Shown here: positions 47,938 through 57,967 of the stretch, piece by piece | Position numbering within the stretch: the first letter of the stretch is position 1 | How the letters are laid out: every line of letters begins with the position of its first letter | Assembly: GCF_014207605.1 (NCBI RefSeq) | Contig: NZ_JACHHI010000004.1 | Coordinates: 1-64,000, forward strand | Origin: Negativicoccus succinicivorans | GTDB taxonomy: Bacteria > Bacillota > Negativicutes > Veillonellales > Negativicoccaceae | Direction of reading: 5' to 3' | DNA length: 64,000 bases | Notes under the pieces: generated by a model | The model's database searches: none | What the model saw: the letters and a program-made list of their open reading frames with translations, nothing else | Told to the model about the DNA's origin: nothing | Position numbers and translations under genes: made by a program

Positions 47938-48107
47938 ATTGAGTCAAAAAAGTGAGCAATTTATTGAATTCCCATTCTAGACATCGCTAATGGCACGAGA
48001 AAGCGTAAAATGGCAGTTATATATTTGTCCGGAATACGGATTATAAAATAAACGATAAAACTGAATTGATTCATACAGTTTACATAGCAAATAGCGGGAG
48101 AGATAGT

Positions 48108-48920
48108 ATGGGATTACAACTTGTAGAAAAGCATGAACCGAATATTCACGAAACGGCGGTAGTCGATCCGAGCGCGGTTCTGCACAGTAACGTAGAAATC
48201 GGACCGTACGCCGTGATCGGCGCGGATACGGTGATCGGAGAAGGCACGCGTATTGATGCGCATGTCGTCATTCATCCGTACACCACGATCGGCAAATATT
48301 GCCACATTTACCCCGGCGCCTCGATCGGCAGCGATCCGCAGGATTTGAAATTCGAAGGGGAACGCAGCACGACCTCCATCGGCGATTATACGGACATTCG
48401 CGAATTCGTGACCGTCAGCCGCGCGACCGGTGAAGGACAGGAAACGCACGTCGGTTCGCATTGCCTTTTGCAGGCGTATACGCATGTCGCGCATAACTGC
48501 AATGTGGGTAACCATGTAGTGATCAGCAGCTTCGCAGGTCTGGCGGGCCATGTAGTCGTCGAAGACCGCGCTGTCATCGGCGGTATGGCCGGTGTTCATC
48601 AGTTTGTGAAAATCGGTCGTAACTGCATGATCGGCGCTATGACCAAAGTAGTTCAGGATGTGCCGCCGTTCGTGATCGCGGACGGTAATCCGGCGCGCGT
48701 TGTCGGACTGAACAGTGTCGGCATGGCGCGTAGCGGTATTTCCGCCGACGTCAAACGCGACTTGAAACGCGCGTACCGACTTTTATATCGTTCCAATCTG
48801 CGCCTTTCGGAAGCGATTTCTGAAATGGAACACGAATTGGACGCGTCCGAAGAAGTGGAACACATGTTACGCTTCCTGCGTAATTGCGAGCGCGGTATTT
48901 GCCGTGTGCGCCGCGAATAG
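48108..48920 (+). CDS. lpxA: UDP-N-acetylglucosamine acyltransferase LpxA
   Basis: A 270-residue left-handed beta-helix protein with many hexapeptide repeats (IGPYAVIGADTVIGEG). The catalytic histidine is H129 (THVAHNCNVGN), the equivalent of H125 in E. coli. The frame is open upstream, but GGGAGAGA before ATG 48108 and the fit to family length decide the start. It adds a 3-hydroxyacyl chain to UDP-GlcNAc. A 170-base gap separates it from fabZ, so it may have its own promoter. Confidence 0.95.
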   Translation: MGLQLVEKHEPNIHETAVVDPSAVLHSNVEIGPYAVIGADTVIGEGTRIDAHVVIHPYTTIGKYCHIYPGASIGSDPQDLKFEGERSTTSIGDYTDIREFVTVSRATGEGQETHVGSHCLLQAYTHVAHNCNVGNHVVISSFAGLAGHVVVEDRAVIGGMAGVHQFVKIGRNCMIGAMTKVVQDVPPFVIADGNPARVVGLNSVGMARSGISADVKRDLKRAYRLLYRSNLRLSEAISEMEHELDASEEVEHMLRFLRNCERGICRVRRE

Positions 48921-48927
48921 AAAAAGT

Positions 48928-48955
48928 AACGCCCGCGACCGCGGGCGTTTTTTAT
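48928..48955 (+). terminator. Terminator after lpxA
   Basis: AACGCCCGC pairs with GCGGGCGTT around GACC, followed by T-run. It ends lpxC-fabZ-lpxA before the small-gene insertion. Confidence 0.88.
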
Positions 48956-49168
48956 TTGTCGAATAAACGGCGGCGAAAGATAGAGGATGAGTCTGCGCCA
49001 CTGCCGCATGATAATGCGGATTTACTCATGACGGGGCGCGTGTGGCATGTACTCAAAAAGGAAAAAGCGTAACCGTGCCGAATATGAAGCATGAGGAATA
49101 GAAGAAAAGTTGCGCGGTAGGACAGGTCAAGATGGTTAAAAATGGAAGTAGTAAGGGGAGTGAGGTAA
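48956..49168. other. Non-coding stretch between lpxA and the small genes
   Basis: One frame is open to 49072 (tail SAPLPHDNADLLMTGRVWHV, then LKKEKA), but it has no start of its own. It may be a gene end left behind. GGGGAGTGAGG near the right edge serves the next small ORF. Confidence 0.35.
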
Positions 49169-49350
49169 ATGAAGAAAGAAGTTGAAGAGGCGATAAAATT
49201 ATATGATGAGACTTTGAGGACACATCCCCAACCATTCCATTACTAATGGACATACCAGATGATGAAGTGATAGAAATGATAAACAAATGTGTTGCAGAGG
49301 GTAAAGACGTGTACGAAATGGGCTATTTATCGTTAGACGTTTATTATTAA
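49169..49350 (+). pseudogene. Small frameshifted gene
   Basis: An ATG with GGAGTGAGG before it starts MKKEVEEAIKLYDETLRTHP and stops after 25 codons. The next frame goes on as LLMDIPDDEVIEMINKCVAE to a stop at 49350. Joined, the two would make an acidic protein of about 59 residues. The family is not known. Confidence 0.5.
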
Positions 49351-49385
49351 TGGTTTCAAGAGGCTTTTGATAAAGGGGTGATACT

Positions 49386-49625
49386 GTGGTGCGTGTAGTT
49401 AGTAGTGCGTGGCAAGAAAGCATTGAGCAAATGATACAAGCAAAACAGGAGTATCGTGAGAAGTTTGGGGCAGGGGCGCTGGATTATGTGATATTGGGAG
49501 AGCCGATCCCTGAGAAATTAACAGACTTGAGTGACGCGACGAAGAAACTGCGAGATGCTATTAGGACGGGCGTTCCGCTTGATAACACGCCACCGAATCC
49601 GGATATGCCGGAAATCATATACTAA
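49386..49625 (+). CDS. Small acidic protein of unknown function
   Basis: A 79-residue protein with GTG start (VRVVSSAWQESIEQMIQAKQ, later NTPPNPDMPEIIY). AAAGGGG lies seven bases upstream. No membrane segment or known motif. A hairpin terminator with sequence CACCGACGCAGATG follows, and the same one follows the last small gene of the group. Size and acidity would suit an immunity or antitoxin protein, but nothing proves it. Confidence 0.6.
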   Translation: MVRVVSSAWQESIEQMIQAKQEYREKFGAGALDYVILGEPIPEKLTDLSDATKKLRDAIRTGVPLDNTPPNPDMPEIIY

Positions 49626-49628
49626 CTG

Positions 49629-49658
49629 ACCACCGACGCAGATGTCGAGGCGGTTTTT
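49629..49658 (+). terminator. Terminator, small-gene group, copy 1
   Basis: CCACCGAC and GTCGAGGCGG form an imperfect hairpin, with TTTTT after it. A near copy lies at 50083. Confidence 0.7.
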
Positions 49659-49682
49659 CCTTGTGCAAATTGACAAGACGCT

Positions 49683-49889
49683 ATGAATAGAACAAACGAA
49701 AGGGCATTTGCGTATGAAGAACTTGAGAAGGAATGAAAAGCTTATTTAGAACACGATGATCGCATGCGGTTGCCAAGGGATTATTATGCGCAGTATGATA
49801 AATGTATCAGAGATAATAAAAACAACTTATTTACTATGGTTTTAGGTAACAAGTTGGCGTGTGCACTGCGGAGGGTTGGTGGTAAATAA
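49683..49889 (+). pseudogene. Small gene with an in-frame TGA
   Basis: The frame MNRTNERAFAYEELEKE meets TGA at 49734 and goes on in the same frame as KAYLEHDDRMRLPRDYYAQY to TAA at 49887. The last TAA overlaps the next ATG (TAATG), so the intact form was probably coupled to it. One point change would restore a 68-residue protein. Family unknown. Confidence 0.55.
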
Positions 49890-50077
49890 TGTGTTATATT
49901 CCGGACGGCTGGATAAAAGACAAAAGAAACGAGGACGAGGTACGGCGCTTAATTGCTACTTGTATGGCAGATCTGAAATTTGGAAACGAAGAAGAGAGGG
50001 CCGAGGCTCGCTTAAAAGAGCTCGGAGAAGATACTATTCTTAAGGAGCTTAAAAAGGGAACTTTTGCGGGTTTCTAA
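49889..50077 (+). CDS. Small charged protein of unknown function
   Basis: A 62-residue protein rich in E, K and R (MCYIPDGWIKDKRNEDEVRR, then KFGNEEERAEARLKELGED). Its ATG overlaps the stop of the preceding broken gene; GCGGAGGG lies about 15 bases upstream. No known domain. Confidence 0.6.
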   Translation: MCYIPDGWIKDKRNEDEVRRLIATCMADLKFGNEEERAEARLKELGEDTILKELKKGTFAGF

Positions 50078-50082
50078 TAAAG

Positions 50083-50116
50083 ACCACCGACGCAGATGCC
50101 GAGGTGGTTTTTTATT
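50083..50116 (+). terminator. Terminator, small-gene group, copy 2
   Basis: ACCACC pairs with GGTGGT around GACGCAGATGCCGA, then TTTTTT. It shares most of its sequence with the hairpin at 49629, a sign that the two small units arose by duplication or have the same source. Confidence 0.75.
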
Positions 50117-50294
50117 GCGCAAAATGGAGCGATGTATAGAACGGGTAACGCACATATGGCCCGTGCGTCACGGAAAACTGTATGCGCGGATGAAAGTTTT
50201 CTGAGGATTCGCGACGGATGGCCCGTATTGTCGCAGCAATCACATATTGCGGGGCTAAATGTGATAAAATAAACTAAGTTAAAAGGGGGAGTTT

Positions 50295-51119
50295 ATGGCG
50301 ACAGTCGGTTTGTTGGCGGGGATCGGCAAATTGCCGGTGACGTTTTTGCGCGAGGCGAAGCGCTTGGGGGAACGTGTCGTGACGATTGCCGTCGTCGATG
50401 CGGTAGAACCGGAGTTGGCGCAAGAGTCAGATCAGTTTTATCAGATTAAAATCACGAAACTGGGTTCGATACTGAAAACGCTGCAACGGGAAGGCGTGAC
50501 TGAGGCGACGATGCTCGGCAAAGTCACCAAAGAAATTTTATATGGTAATTTAGGCATCCCGGATTGGCGCGCGCTGCAATTTTTGCGGCGGGTACGGGAT
50601 CGTAAAGATGATACGATTATGCTGGCATTGGTTGACGAATTGGCGGACATCGGCGTCACCGTTTTGGATCAGACGCGCTATCTCACGCCGTTGATGCCGG
50701 CGCCGCAAGTGTTCACGAAACGGCAGCCGACCGCGGCGGAGTGGGATGATATCCGCTTCGGTTTCGCGTTGGCCAAACAGATCGGGGCGCTCGATATCGG
50801 CCAGACGGTTGTCGTCGCGCGCCAAGCCGCGATGGCGATTGAAGCGATCGAAGGCACGGATGCCTGCATTATGCGCGGCTGCGCATTGGCGCGTCAGGGC
50901 GCGGTGGTCGTTAAAACGGCGAAACCGCAACAGGACGTGCGTTTTGACGTGCCCGCGATCGGTTTGACAACATTGCATTCGCTTCTGGAACACAAGGGCG
51001 CGGTGCTTGCGATTGAGGCGCAACGCACTTTATTTGTGGAGCAGGAAGAAGTCATCGCGCTCGCCGATCAAAAAGGCGTGGCGATCTGCGCTGTTTCCGC
51101 GGAGTCGTTGTCCCGATGA
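50295..51119 (+). CDS. lpxI: UDP-2,3-diacylglucosamine pyrophosphatase LpxI
   Basis: A 274-residue protein of the LpxI family (DUF1009), used instead of LpxH in many bacteria. It starts ATVGLLAGIGKLPVTFLREA and has the later FDVPAIGLTTLHSLLEHKGA. It makes lipid X from UDP-diacylglucosamine. AAGGGGGAG precedes the ATG. It overlaps lpxB by four bases and reopens the lipid A cluster after the small-gene insertion. Confidence 0.93.
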   Translation: MATVGLLAGIGKLPVTFLREAKRLGERVVTIAVVDAVEPELAQESDQFYQIKITKLGSILKTLQREGVTEATMLGKVTKEILYGNLGIPDWRALQFLRRVRDRKDDTIMLALVDELADIGVTVLDQTRYLTPLMPAPQVFTKRQPTAAEWDDIRFGFALAKQIGALDIGQTVVVARQAAMAIEAIEGTDACIMRGCALARQGAVVVKTAKPQQDVRFDVPAIGLTTLHSLLEHKGAVLAIEAQRTLFVEQEEVIALADQKGVAICAVSAESLSR

Positions 51120-52255
51120 AAGTATTTTTTTCGGCCGGTGAGGCCTCCGGAGATTTACATGCGGCCGCCGTCGCTCGCGCGCTCAAAGAGCGCGTTCCCG
51201 CGCTTGAAATGCAGGGGATGGGCGGCGCGGAAATGCGCGCCGCCGGCGTGACGGTCGTGCATGATATCGCGGACCTGGGGGTGATCGGGATTGCGGAAAT
51301 TATTCGCAAATTACCGTTTTTCTTTCGGTTGCGTTCGGAACTGGTGGAAGCCATTCGCCGCCAGCAGCCGGATGTGGTCGTCTGCGTGGATTATCCGGGC
51401 TTTAATATGAAGCTCGCGCAAGCCGTCAAAAAAGAGCTCGGTATTCCGGTGGTCTACTATATCGCTCCGACGATTTGGGCTTGGCATCGGTCGCGGGGCA
51501 AAGCAATTGCGCGGGATACGGCGGCGGTGGCCTCTATTTTTCCGATGGATGTGCCGTTGTATCGGGAAGACGGCGCTCGCGTAGAATTTGTGGGTCATCC
51601 GCTGGTGGATTTGGTGCGGCCGGAATGGTCGCAGGATGAAACCCGCGCTTATTTTCAAATGGATCCCGCCAAAAAGCAACTGTTGCTGTTGCCGGGGAGT
51701 CGTCGGCAGGAGGTGCAAAGTCTGCTGCCGACCATGCTGACCGCCGCGGAGCTTTTGGCGAAAGAATTTCCGCTCCAATGTTGGTTGCCGCGCGCGAGCA
51801 CGATTTCCGAGGCGGAGCTTGCGCCGCTTTTGGCCGAGACCGAATTGGATATTCAAATGACGACGTCGCATCTGCATGATTTGATGACGGTATGCGATGC
51901 CGCATTGGCCGCCTCCGGAACGGTGACCTTGGAAACCGCGCTGCTCGGATTGCCGACCGTGCTTTGCTATAAAGTGGCGCCGCTTACCTATTGGCTCGGT
52001 CGGCGGGTCTTGCAAACCCCGCATATCGGTTTGCCGAATATTGTGGCCGGGCGGGAAGTGATCCCGGAATTTTTGCAGCAGGATGTCACGCCCGAAAACT
52101 TGGCGCACGCGGTGGCGTCATGGTGGCGGGATGAGGAAGCATCTCGTCGCCTGCGGGACGATTTAGCCATGGTGCGAGAAAAATTGGGCGCGCCCGGCGC
52201 GGTCGGTCGTGTGGCTGACCTTATCATACGAATCGCTGAGGAAAATAATGACTGA
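51116..52255 (+). CDS. lpxB: Lipid-A-disaccharide synthase
   Basis: A 379-residue GT-B glycosyltransferase that joins lipid X to UDP-diacylglucosamine. It shows the N-terminal MKVFFSAGEASGDLHAAAVA and the conserved VDYPGFNMKLAQ and APTIWAWHRSRGK. Donor-site residues lie in LLPGSRRQEV and ASGTVTLETALLG. It overlaps lpxI by four bases and msbA by eight. Confidence 0.96.
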   Translation: MKVFFSAGEASGDLHAAAVARALKERVPALEMQGMGGAEMRAAGVTVVHDIADLGVIGIAEIIRKLPFFFRLRSELVEAIRRQQPDVVVCVDYPGFNMKLAQAVKKELGIPVVYYIAPTIWAWHRSRGKAIARDTAAVASIFPMDVPLYREDGARVEFVGHPLVDLVRPEWSQDETRAYFQMDPAKKQLLLLPGSRRQEVQSLLPTMLTAAELLAKEFPLQCWLPRASTISEAELAPLLAETELDIQMTTSHLHDLMTVCDAALAASGTVTLETALLGLPTVLCYKVAPLTYWLGRRVLQTPHIGLPNIVAGREVIPEFLQQDVTPENLAHAVASWWRDEEASRRLRDDLAMVREKLGAPGAVGRVADLIIRIAEENND

Positions 52256-53978
52256 TTACGCACGTTTATTACATTACGTAGTGCCGTACTGGCGGCGCGG
52301 GGTAGCGGCCATCCTGGCCATGATTTTGGGAGCGCTTACCACGCTTGCCGTGCCGTGGATCATTCGTAACATCATTGACGACGTACTGGCCGCGAAAAAC
52401 TTGGTGGCATTGAACTGGATCGCGCTCGGCATCTTGGTGCTCTTTTTCCTGCGCGGCGTGTTTTCCTATATACAGGGCTACCTGATGAGTTACATCGCGA
52501 ACCGCGTGATTATTGATATCCGCAATGAAGTCTACGCGCGGGTGCAACGTTTATCGTTGCGTTTCTTTGATACGCGCAAAACCGGCAGCCTGATGAGCCG
52601 CCTGACGAATGATATCGGCGCGCTGCAGACCGCGATTGTCGATAATTTCGTCAACATTGTCAAGGAAAGCGTTATCCTGATCGGCTCGCTGGTCGGCATG
52701 GTGATTTTACATTGGCGGCTGACGTTACTTTGCATCATTATTGTTCCGTTGGTCAGCATCACCATCAAATATTTTGGTCGAAAACTGAAAAAAAGCGGCC
52801 ATATGATGCAGGAACGCATCGCCGATGTGACTTCGCATCTGCAGGAAACGATCGGCGGTATTCGCGTAGTTAAATCGTTTTTCCGTGAAGATTATGAAAT
52901 CGCCCGTTTCCGTCAGATCAATCAGGCGAGTTTCGGCGCGGCGATGAAAGCGGCGCGGCAGTCGAGCCAGCTTTCCCCGATCGTCGAATTTATCGCGGCG
53001 ATTGCCGTCACCGCGATTATTTGGTACGGCGGTTGGAGCGTTATCGACGGGGAATTGACCGCCGGTGAACTGATCGCGTTTTTGATTTACGCCATTAATT
53101 TAGCCAATCCGGTGCGGCGTTTAAGCGCGCTTTACGGCGATATTCAGCGTTCGATGGCAGCCGGTGAGCGCGTGTTCGCGTTGCTGGACGAAACGCCGGA
53201 CATTCGCGAAAAAGCCGATGCGATCGCGCTTCCCGTACTGCGCGGCGATGTGGTTTTTGACGCGGTTCATTTTCAGTATGAACCCTCCAAAGAAGTACTG
53301 TCCGGCATCAGTTTTCATGCCGAGCCGGGCCAAAAAATCGCGTTGGTCGGACCGAGCGGTTCGGGAAAATCGACGATCGCCAACCTGATCCCGCGCTTTT
53401 ACGATGTGACGGCAGGCGCGATCAAAATTGACGGACATGATATCCGCGATGTGACGTTGGCGTCATTGCGTGAGCAGATCGGCATCGTGCCGCAGGATAC
53501 CGCTCTTTTCAATACGACGATTGAAGAAAACATTCGCTACGGTCGCTTAGACGCGACGGCGGAAGAAGTGGAGGCGGCGGTACGCGCCGCCAATGCGGAA
53601 GAGTTTGTCCGCCAGCTGCCGCAGGGGTTGCAAACGCCGATCGGCGATCGGGGGCTCGTGCTTTCCGGCGGTCAGCGGCAACGCATCGCGATCGCGCGGG
53701 CGCTTTTGAAAGATCCGCGGATTCTTATTTTAGATGAAGCCACGTCCGCTTTGGATACGGAAAGCGAACAGCTGGTACAGGCGGCGCTGGAACGTCTGAT
53801 GATCGGTCGCACCGCGTTTATTATCGCGCACCGGCTGACGACGATTCAGGATGCCGATCACATTTTAGTGATTGATCGCGGCCGCATTGTGGAAAGCGGC
53901 ACGCATCAATCCTTATTGGCGCTGCACGGTATGTACTACAACCTTTACACGTTACGCTTACAGGGAGACGAGAAATAG
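52248..53978 (+). CDS. msbA: Lipid A exporter MsbA (ABC transporter)
   Basis: A 576-residue half-size ABC exporter with six helices. Its ATPase has Walker A GPSGSGKST at 368-376, signature LSGGQRQR and Walker B ILILDEATSALD. It works as a homodimer and flips lipid A to the outer leaflet. The frame is open upstream, but the ATG at 52248 lies at the end of lpxB and gives the family start. The setting lpxB-msbA-waaA supports the call. Confidence 0.93.
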   Translation: MTDYARLLHYVVPYWRRGVAAILAMILGALTTLAVPWIIRNIIDDVLAAKNLVALNWIALGILVLFFLRGVFSYIQGYLMSYIANRVIIDIRNEVYARVQRLSLRFFDTRKTGSLMSRLTNDIGALQTAIVDNFVNIVKESVILIGSLVGMVILHWRLTLLCIIIVPLVSITIKYFGRKLKKSGHMMQERIADVTSHLQETIGGIRVVKSFFREDYEIARFRQINQASFGAAMKAARQSSQLSPIVEFIAAIAVTAIIWYGGWSVIDGELTAGELIAFLIYAINLANPVRRLSALYGDIQRSMAAGERVFALLDETPDIREKADAIALPVLRGDVVFDAVHFQYEPSKEVLSGISFHAEPGQKIALVGPSGSGKSTIANLIPRFYDVTAGAIKIDGHDIRDVTLASLREQIGIVPQDTALFNTTIEENIRYGRLDATAEEVEAAVRAANAEEFVRQLPQGLQTPIGDRGLVLSGGQRQRIAIARALLKDPRILILDEATSALDTESEQLVQAALERLMIGRTAFIIAHRLTTIQDADHILVIDRGRIVESGTHQSLLALHGMYYNLYTLRLQGDEK

Positions 53979-53979
53979 T

Positions 53980-55311
53980 ATGTACTGGTTCTACAATATT
54001 TGTCTGGTGCTGTATTGGCTGTTGCTGGTGCCGGTATTGATCTATCGCCTGCTCTTTGAAGAAGGGTTTTATGACCGCTTACGGCAGAGCGCGGGCGTCA
54101 TGCCTCAGCCGGTACTGACGAGCATTGAAAACTGCCACGGCATTTGGGTGCATGCGGCCTCCGTCGGCGAGATTGTGGCGGCCAGTCCCATTGTGCGCGA
54201 ATTAAAGCAGCGTCTGCCGGAAGAGACCGTGATTGTGTCGGTCGTCACCGCGACCGGTCACCGCATGGCGGAACGGATTATTCCCGAAGCGGATGCGCAC
54301 ATTTTTTTCCCGGTGGATTTACCGATCATTACGGAGCGCATCGTCAATATCGTCAAGCCGAAAGCGATCCTCTTGGTGGAAACGGAACTTTGGCCGAACT
54401 TTTTGCAAGTGGCGGAAAAAAATGAAATTCCGGTCATGATGGTCAACGGTCGAATCAGTGACCGCAGCATGAAACGGTACCGCCTGATTTTAGGTTTTAC
54501 CCGCCGCATGCTGGCGCAAATTCGCTGGTTCTGCATGCAATCCCACACGGACGCCCGCTACATTGAAGAAATGGGCGCGGACCCCGAGCGTGTCCAGGTG
54601 ACGGGAAATACCAAGTATGATCAGACATATGCCGAAGTCACTCCGGCGGAACGCGACGAACTGCGTCATGAATTCGGTATCGGCGAGGCGCATCCGGTCA
54701 TCGTGGCGGGTTCGTTTCATGAAGGCGAATATGAAATTTTGCTGGCGAGCTTCGGCGACGTGCGGCGGCAGTATCCCGACGCGAAATTGATCTTGGCGCC
54801 GCGGCAGATTCCGGAGGCGGCCAAGGTATTGCAATTGGTGCAAAAATACGGTTTCGTCGGCGCGCGGCGTACGGAATACCATGCCGAAACGGACGCGCCG
54901 GTGTCCGTACTCGTGCTGGATACGATCGGCGAACTCGGACGCATTTACAGTTTGGCGGATATCGTGATCGTCGGCGGCAGCTTTGTCAAAGTCGGCGGCC
55001 ACAATATATTGGAACCGGCGGCGCACGGCAAACCCATTTTAGTGGGACCGCATATGTTCAATTTCAAAGATATTTTCGCCCTGTTGCATAGCGAAGGCGC
55101 TTGCCGAATGACGAGCGCGGAAAATCTCACGCGCGATTTGCTGCGCCTTTTGTCCGAGCCGCAGCGACTTGCGCAAATGGGGGCGGCCGCGTTACGATTA
55201 GTGGAAGAAAATCAAGGCGCGACCAAGCGCAATGTGGATGCTTTTTGCGCGTTAACCGAACGGGATCCGCTTCATTGGAAAGGAGCCGAACGCAGTGAGC
55301 ATAGAGCGTAA
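53980..55311 (+). CDS. waaA: KDO transferase WaaA
   Basis: A 443-residue GT-B transferase with an N-terminal membrane anchor (FYNICLVLYWLLLVPVLIYR). It has the catalytic-site stretch IWVHAASVGEIVAA and the CMP-KDO site GSFHEGEYEILL; LVETELWPNF is a family hallmark. It adds KDO to lipid IVA. The ATG at 53980 has GGGAGACGAG before it. It overlaps lpxK by 17 bases. Confidence 0.95.
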   Translation: MYWFYNICLVLYWLLLVPVLIYRLLFEEGFYDRLRQSAGVMPQPVLTSIENCHGIWVHAASVGEIVAASPIVRELKQRLPEETVIVSVVTATGHRMAERIIPEADAHIFFPVDLPIITERIVNIVKPKAILLVETELWPNFLQVAEKNEIPVMMVNGRISDRSMKRYRLILGFTRRMLAQIRWFCMQSHTDARYIEEMGADPERVQVTGNTKYDQTYAEVTPAERDELRHEFGIGEAHPVIVAGSFHEGEYEILLASFGDVRRQYPDAKLILAPRQIPEAAKVLQLVQKYGFVGARRTEYHAETDAPVSVLVLDTIGELGRIYSLADIVIVGGSFVKVGGHNILEPAAHGKPILVGPHMFNFKDIFALLHSEGACRMTSAENLTRDLLRLLSEPQRLAQMGAAALRLVEENQGATKRNVDAFCALTERDPLHWKGAERSEHRA

Positions 55312-56413
55312 AGCAACGGAACTTTTTAAAAACGGACCGAAGTCGATCGGTGATCGCGCATTATTGACGACCTTAGGCGGAGTGGAGCGAATCTACTCCT
55401 GGAGCGTTAATTTTTGGGCATCCATGTATGAAGCGGGGCACCTTAAACAACATCGTTTGCATGCCTATACCATCAGCGTAGGCAATATTGTGGCGGGCGG
55501 CACCGGCAAAACGCCGTTTGTGCAGTACATGGCGCGGCGCTTGCAAAAAGCGGGCGAGCGGGTCGCGATTTTAAGTCGCGGTTACCGCGGCGCGAGTGAA
55601 AATACCGGCGCGATTGTCAGCAACGGCGCCGAGATTCTGCTCAATGCCGAGCAGGCGGGAGACGAGCCTTACCTTTTGGCGCGAACTCTGCCGGGGGTCA
55701 TTGTGGCGGTCGGCAAAAACCGCGCCGTGATCGGCGCGCAGGTCGAAAAATTATTGCATCCGACAGTCATTTTGCTCGATGACGGATTTCAGCATTGGCC
55801 CTTGCGACGCGATTACGATATCGTCTTGATTGATGCCACCAATCCGTTCAGCAACGGACGCGTGTTGCCGCGCGGATTATTGCGGGAGCCGTTGGAGCAT
55901 TTGGAACGTGCGGATGCGTATGTGGTCACCAAAAGTGATCTGGTAACCGAGGCGGAACGGGAGAAAATAGCGGGCGTGTTGGAGCATTTCCGCGCGCATG
56001 TGCCGCTGCTTTGGACGGAGCATCGCCCCTTGCAGCCGGTACGCTATGCGCAGTGGCGGAATGGCGAAACCGCGGAGCAGGAAGCACTGCCGCGCCGTTT
56101 CATTACATTATGCGCTCTCGGTAATCCCGCTTCCTTTGAAGCGACGGTGGCGGCCGCGGGCTTGGTCGCGCATGATCATTTGCGGCTCCCGGACCACCAC
56201 ATGTATACGCAGGACGATATTCGCCACGCGGAAGGAACCGCCATGAAAGCGGGAGCGCAGGGGATTATTGTCAGCGAAAAAGATGCAGTAAAATTACAGG
56301 TATTGCAGCTTCGTGAATCATTCTGGTATGTCCTGCCGATGGAACTGACGGCGACGGCGGGCGAAAATGAGTTTTGGGAACACATGGAGGACGAATGGGA
56401 AACCGGTCGATAA
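55295..56413 (+). CDS. lpxK: Tetraacyldisaccharide 4'-kinase
   Basis: A 372-residue kinase that phosphorylates the 4' position of lipid A disaccharide. The P-loop is VAGGTGKTP near residues 66-74, and [20 protein letters not shown] is the hallmark second motif. The GTG start has AAAGGAG upstream inside waaA. It overlaps kdsB by 19 bases. Confidence 0.95.
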   Translation: MSIERKATELFKNGPKSIGDRALLTTLGGVERIYSWSVNFWASMYEAGHLKQHRLHAYTISVGNIVAGGTGKTPFVQYMARRLQKAGERVAILSRGYRGASENTGAIVSNGAEILLNAEQAGDEPYLLARTLPGVIVAVGKNRAVIGAQVEKLLHPTVILLDDGFQHWPLRRDYDIVLIDATNPFSNGRVLPRGLLREPLEHLERADAYVVTKSDLVTEAEREKIAGVLEHFRAHVPLLWTEHRPLQPVRYAQWRNGETAEQEALPRRFITLCALGNPASFEATVAAAGLVAHDHLRLPDHHMYTQDDIRHAEGTAMKAGAQGIIVSEKDAVKLQVLQLRESFWYVLPMELTATAGENEFWEHMEDEWETGR

Positions 56414-57162
56414 AAACCGCCTGTATTATTCCGGCGCGTTACGGCTCGACCCGCTTGCCGGGTAAGCCGCTATTGGATATTGCCGGCAAACCGTTGATTG
56501 AGCGCGTCTATGAGCAGGCGAAAAAAGCGAACGTGCCCGCTGCGGTGATTGTCGCGACGGACGACGAGCGGATTCAAAAAGTGGTGGAAGAATTTGGCGG
56601 CACGGCGGTTTTGACGCGTCGCGACCATGCCACGGGGACGGATCGACTGGCGGAAGTGGCGCAGCAGCTGGACGACTGCGAAATCATCGTCAATGTACAG
56701 GGCGATGAACCGCTGATCGCGCCGGATCTGATTGATCAGTTGGCGACACGTCTGGCCGCGGCCGAGGAATGGTCCATGGCGACGGTGTCGGCGCCGCTGG
56801 CGCAAGAGGATTGGCAAAATCCGAATGCGGTCAAACTGGTCACCAATTTGCGGGGGGAAGCGATTTATTTTTCCCGCTCGCTCATTCCGTACCCGCGCCA
56901 TGAAAATAAATATCAGCCGCGCAAACATATCGGCATTTATGCGTATCGCCGCGATTTTTTGTTGCGCTTTGCCGATCTGCCGGCTACACCGCTCGAAGAA
57001 GCGGAGTCGTTGGAGCAGTTGCGGGCGCTGGAACACGGTTATCGGATCGGCGTCATTGAAACCACGAAGAAGTTAATCGGGATCGATACACTGGAAGATC
57101 TCCTGCGCGCGCGCGCTTATTTTGAAGGAGGACAGCAAAATGAAACCGGTAACGATCGGTAA
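56395..57162 (+). CDS. kdsB: CMP-KDO synthetase
   Basis: A 255-residue nucleotidyltransferase: [20 protein letters not shown] at the start, the activating [10 protein letters not shown] and the later [12 protein letters not shown]. It turns KDO into CMP-KDO for WaaA. GGAGG at 56386-56390 sets the ATG at 56395 rather than further upstream. It overlaps kdsA by 23 bases. Confidence 0.96.
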   Translation: MGNRSIKTACIIPARYGSTRLPGKPLLDIAGKPLIERVYEQAKKANVPAAVIVATDDERIQKVVEEFGGTAVLTRRDHATGTDRLAEVAQQLDDCEIIVNVQGDEPLIAPDLIDQLATRLAAAEEWSMATVSAPLAQEDWQNPNAVKLVTNLRGEAIYFSRSLIPYPRHENKYQPRKHIGIYAYRRDFLLRFADLPATPLEEAESLEQLRALEHGYRIGVIETTKKLIGIDTLEDLLRARAYFEGGQQNETGNDR

Positions 57163-57967
57163 TTTACGCTTGGATGGAAGTCGGCTGTTTTTAATCGCCG
57201 GGCCTTGCGTCATTGAAGAATACGAACGGACCAAAAAAATCGGCGAAACCTGCCGAGATATTTGCGCCAAACTGGGCATTGATTACATTTTCAAGGCTTC
57301 GTTTGACAAAGCGAACCGCTCCTCGTACCAATCGTTTCGCGGCCCCGGGCTGGAAAAAGGTTTAGCGATTCTCGCGCAGCTGAAAGAGGAACTGCGCGTA
57401 CCGATCCTGTCGGACATCCATTCGGTGGAGCAACTGGAACCGGCGGCGCAGGTCTTGGATATTTTACAAATTCCCGCGTTTTTATCGCGGCAGACGGATT
57501 TAGTTTACGGCGCGGCTAAGACGGGTAAGCCGGTCAACGTCAAAAAAGGGCAGTTCATGGCGCCGGAAGACATGGAAAACGTGCTTCATAAAATGCAGGA
57601 AGCCGGCAATGAAAATCTGTTGCTGACGGAACGCGGCGCAAGCTTCGGCTATCACAACCTGGTCGTGGATATGCGCGGCTTTCCGATCATGCAGCAATGG
57701 GGCTACCCCGTGATCTTTGACGCGACGCACAGCGTGCAGTTGCCGGGCGGCGCGGGTACGCATTCGAGCGGGCAGCGCGAATTCGTGCCGTATCTCGCGC
57801 GGGCGGCAGCCGCGGCGGGAGCGGACGGTTTCTTCATGGAAGTGCATGACAATCCTGACGAAGCTCTTTCCGACGGACCGAACATGCTGCGCCTGGACGA
57901 CTTGGAAGCCTTATTGACCGATCTTAAAGCGATTTTTGAAATTGTCAAACGGAGTGAAATACGATGA
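57140..57967 (+). CDS. kdsA: KDO-8-phosphate synthase
   Basis: A 275-residue TIM-barrel enzyme that joins phosphoenolpyruvate and arabinose 5-phosphate. It has [35 protein letters not shown] and the [14 protein letters not shown] stretch. AAGGAGG ten bases upstream decides ATG 57140. It overlaps kdsD by four bases. Confidence 0.96.
   Translation: MKPVTIGNLRLDGSRLFLIAGPCVIEEYERTKKIGETCRDICAKLGIDYIFKASFDKANRSSYQSFRGPGLEKGLAILAQLKEELRVPILSDIHSVEQLEPAAQVLDILQIPAFLSRQTDLVYGAAKTGKPVNVKKGQFMAPEDMENVLHKMQEAGNENLLLTERGASFGYHNLVVDMRGFPIMQQWGYPVIFDATHSVQLPGGAGTHSSGQREFVPYLARAAAAAGADGFFMEVHDNPDEALSDGPNMLRLDDLEALLTDLKAIFEIVKRSEIR

Noticed and set aside
50228-50270. Promoter of lpxI
   Set aside because: TAAAAT at 50265 could be a -10, but no -35 lies at a fitting distance, so it was left out of the feature list.
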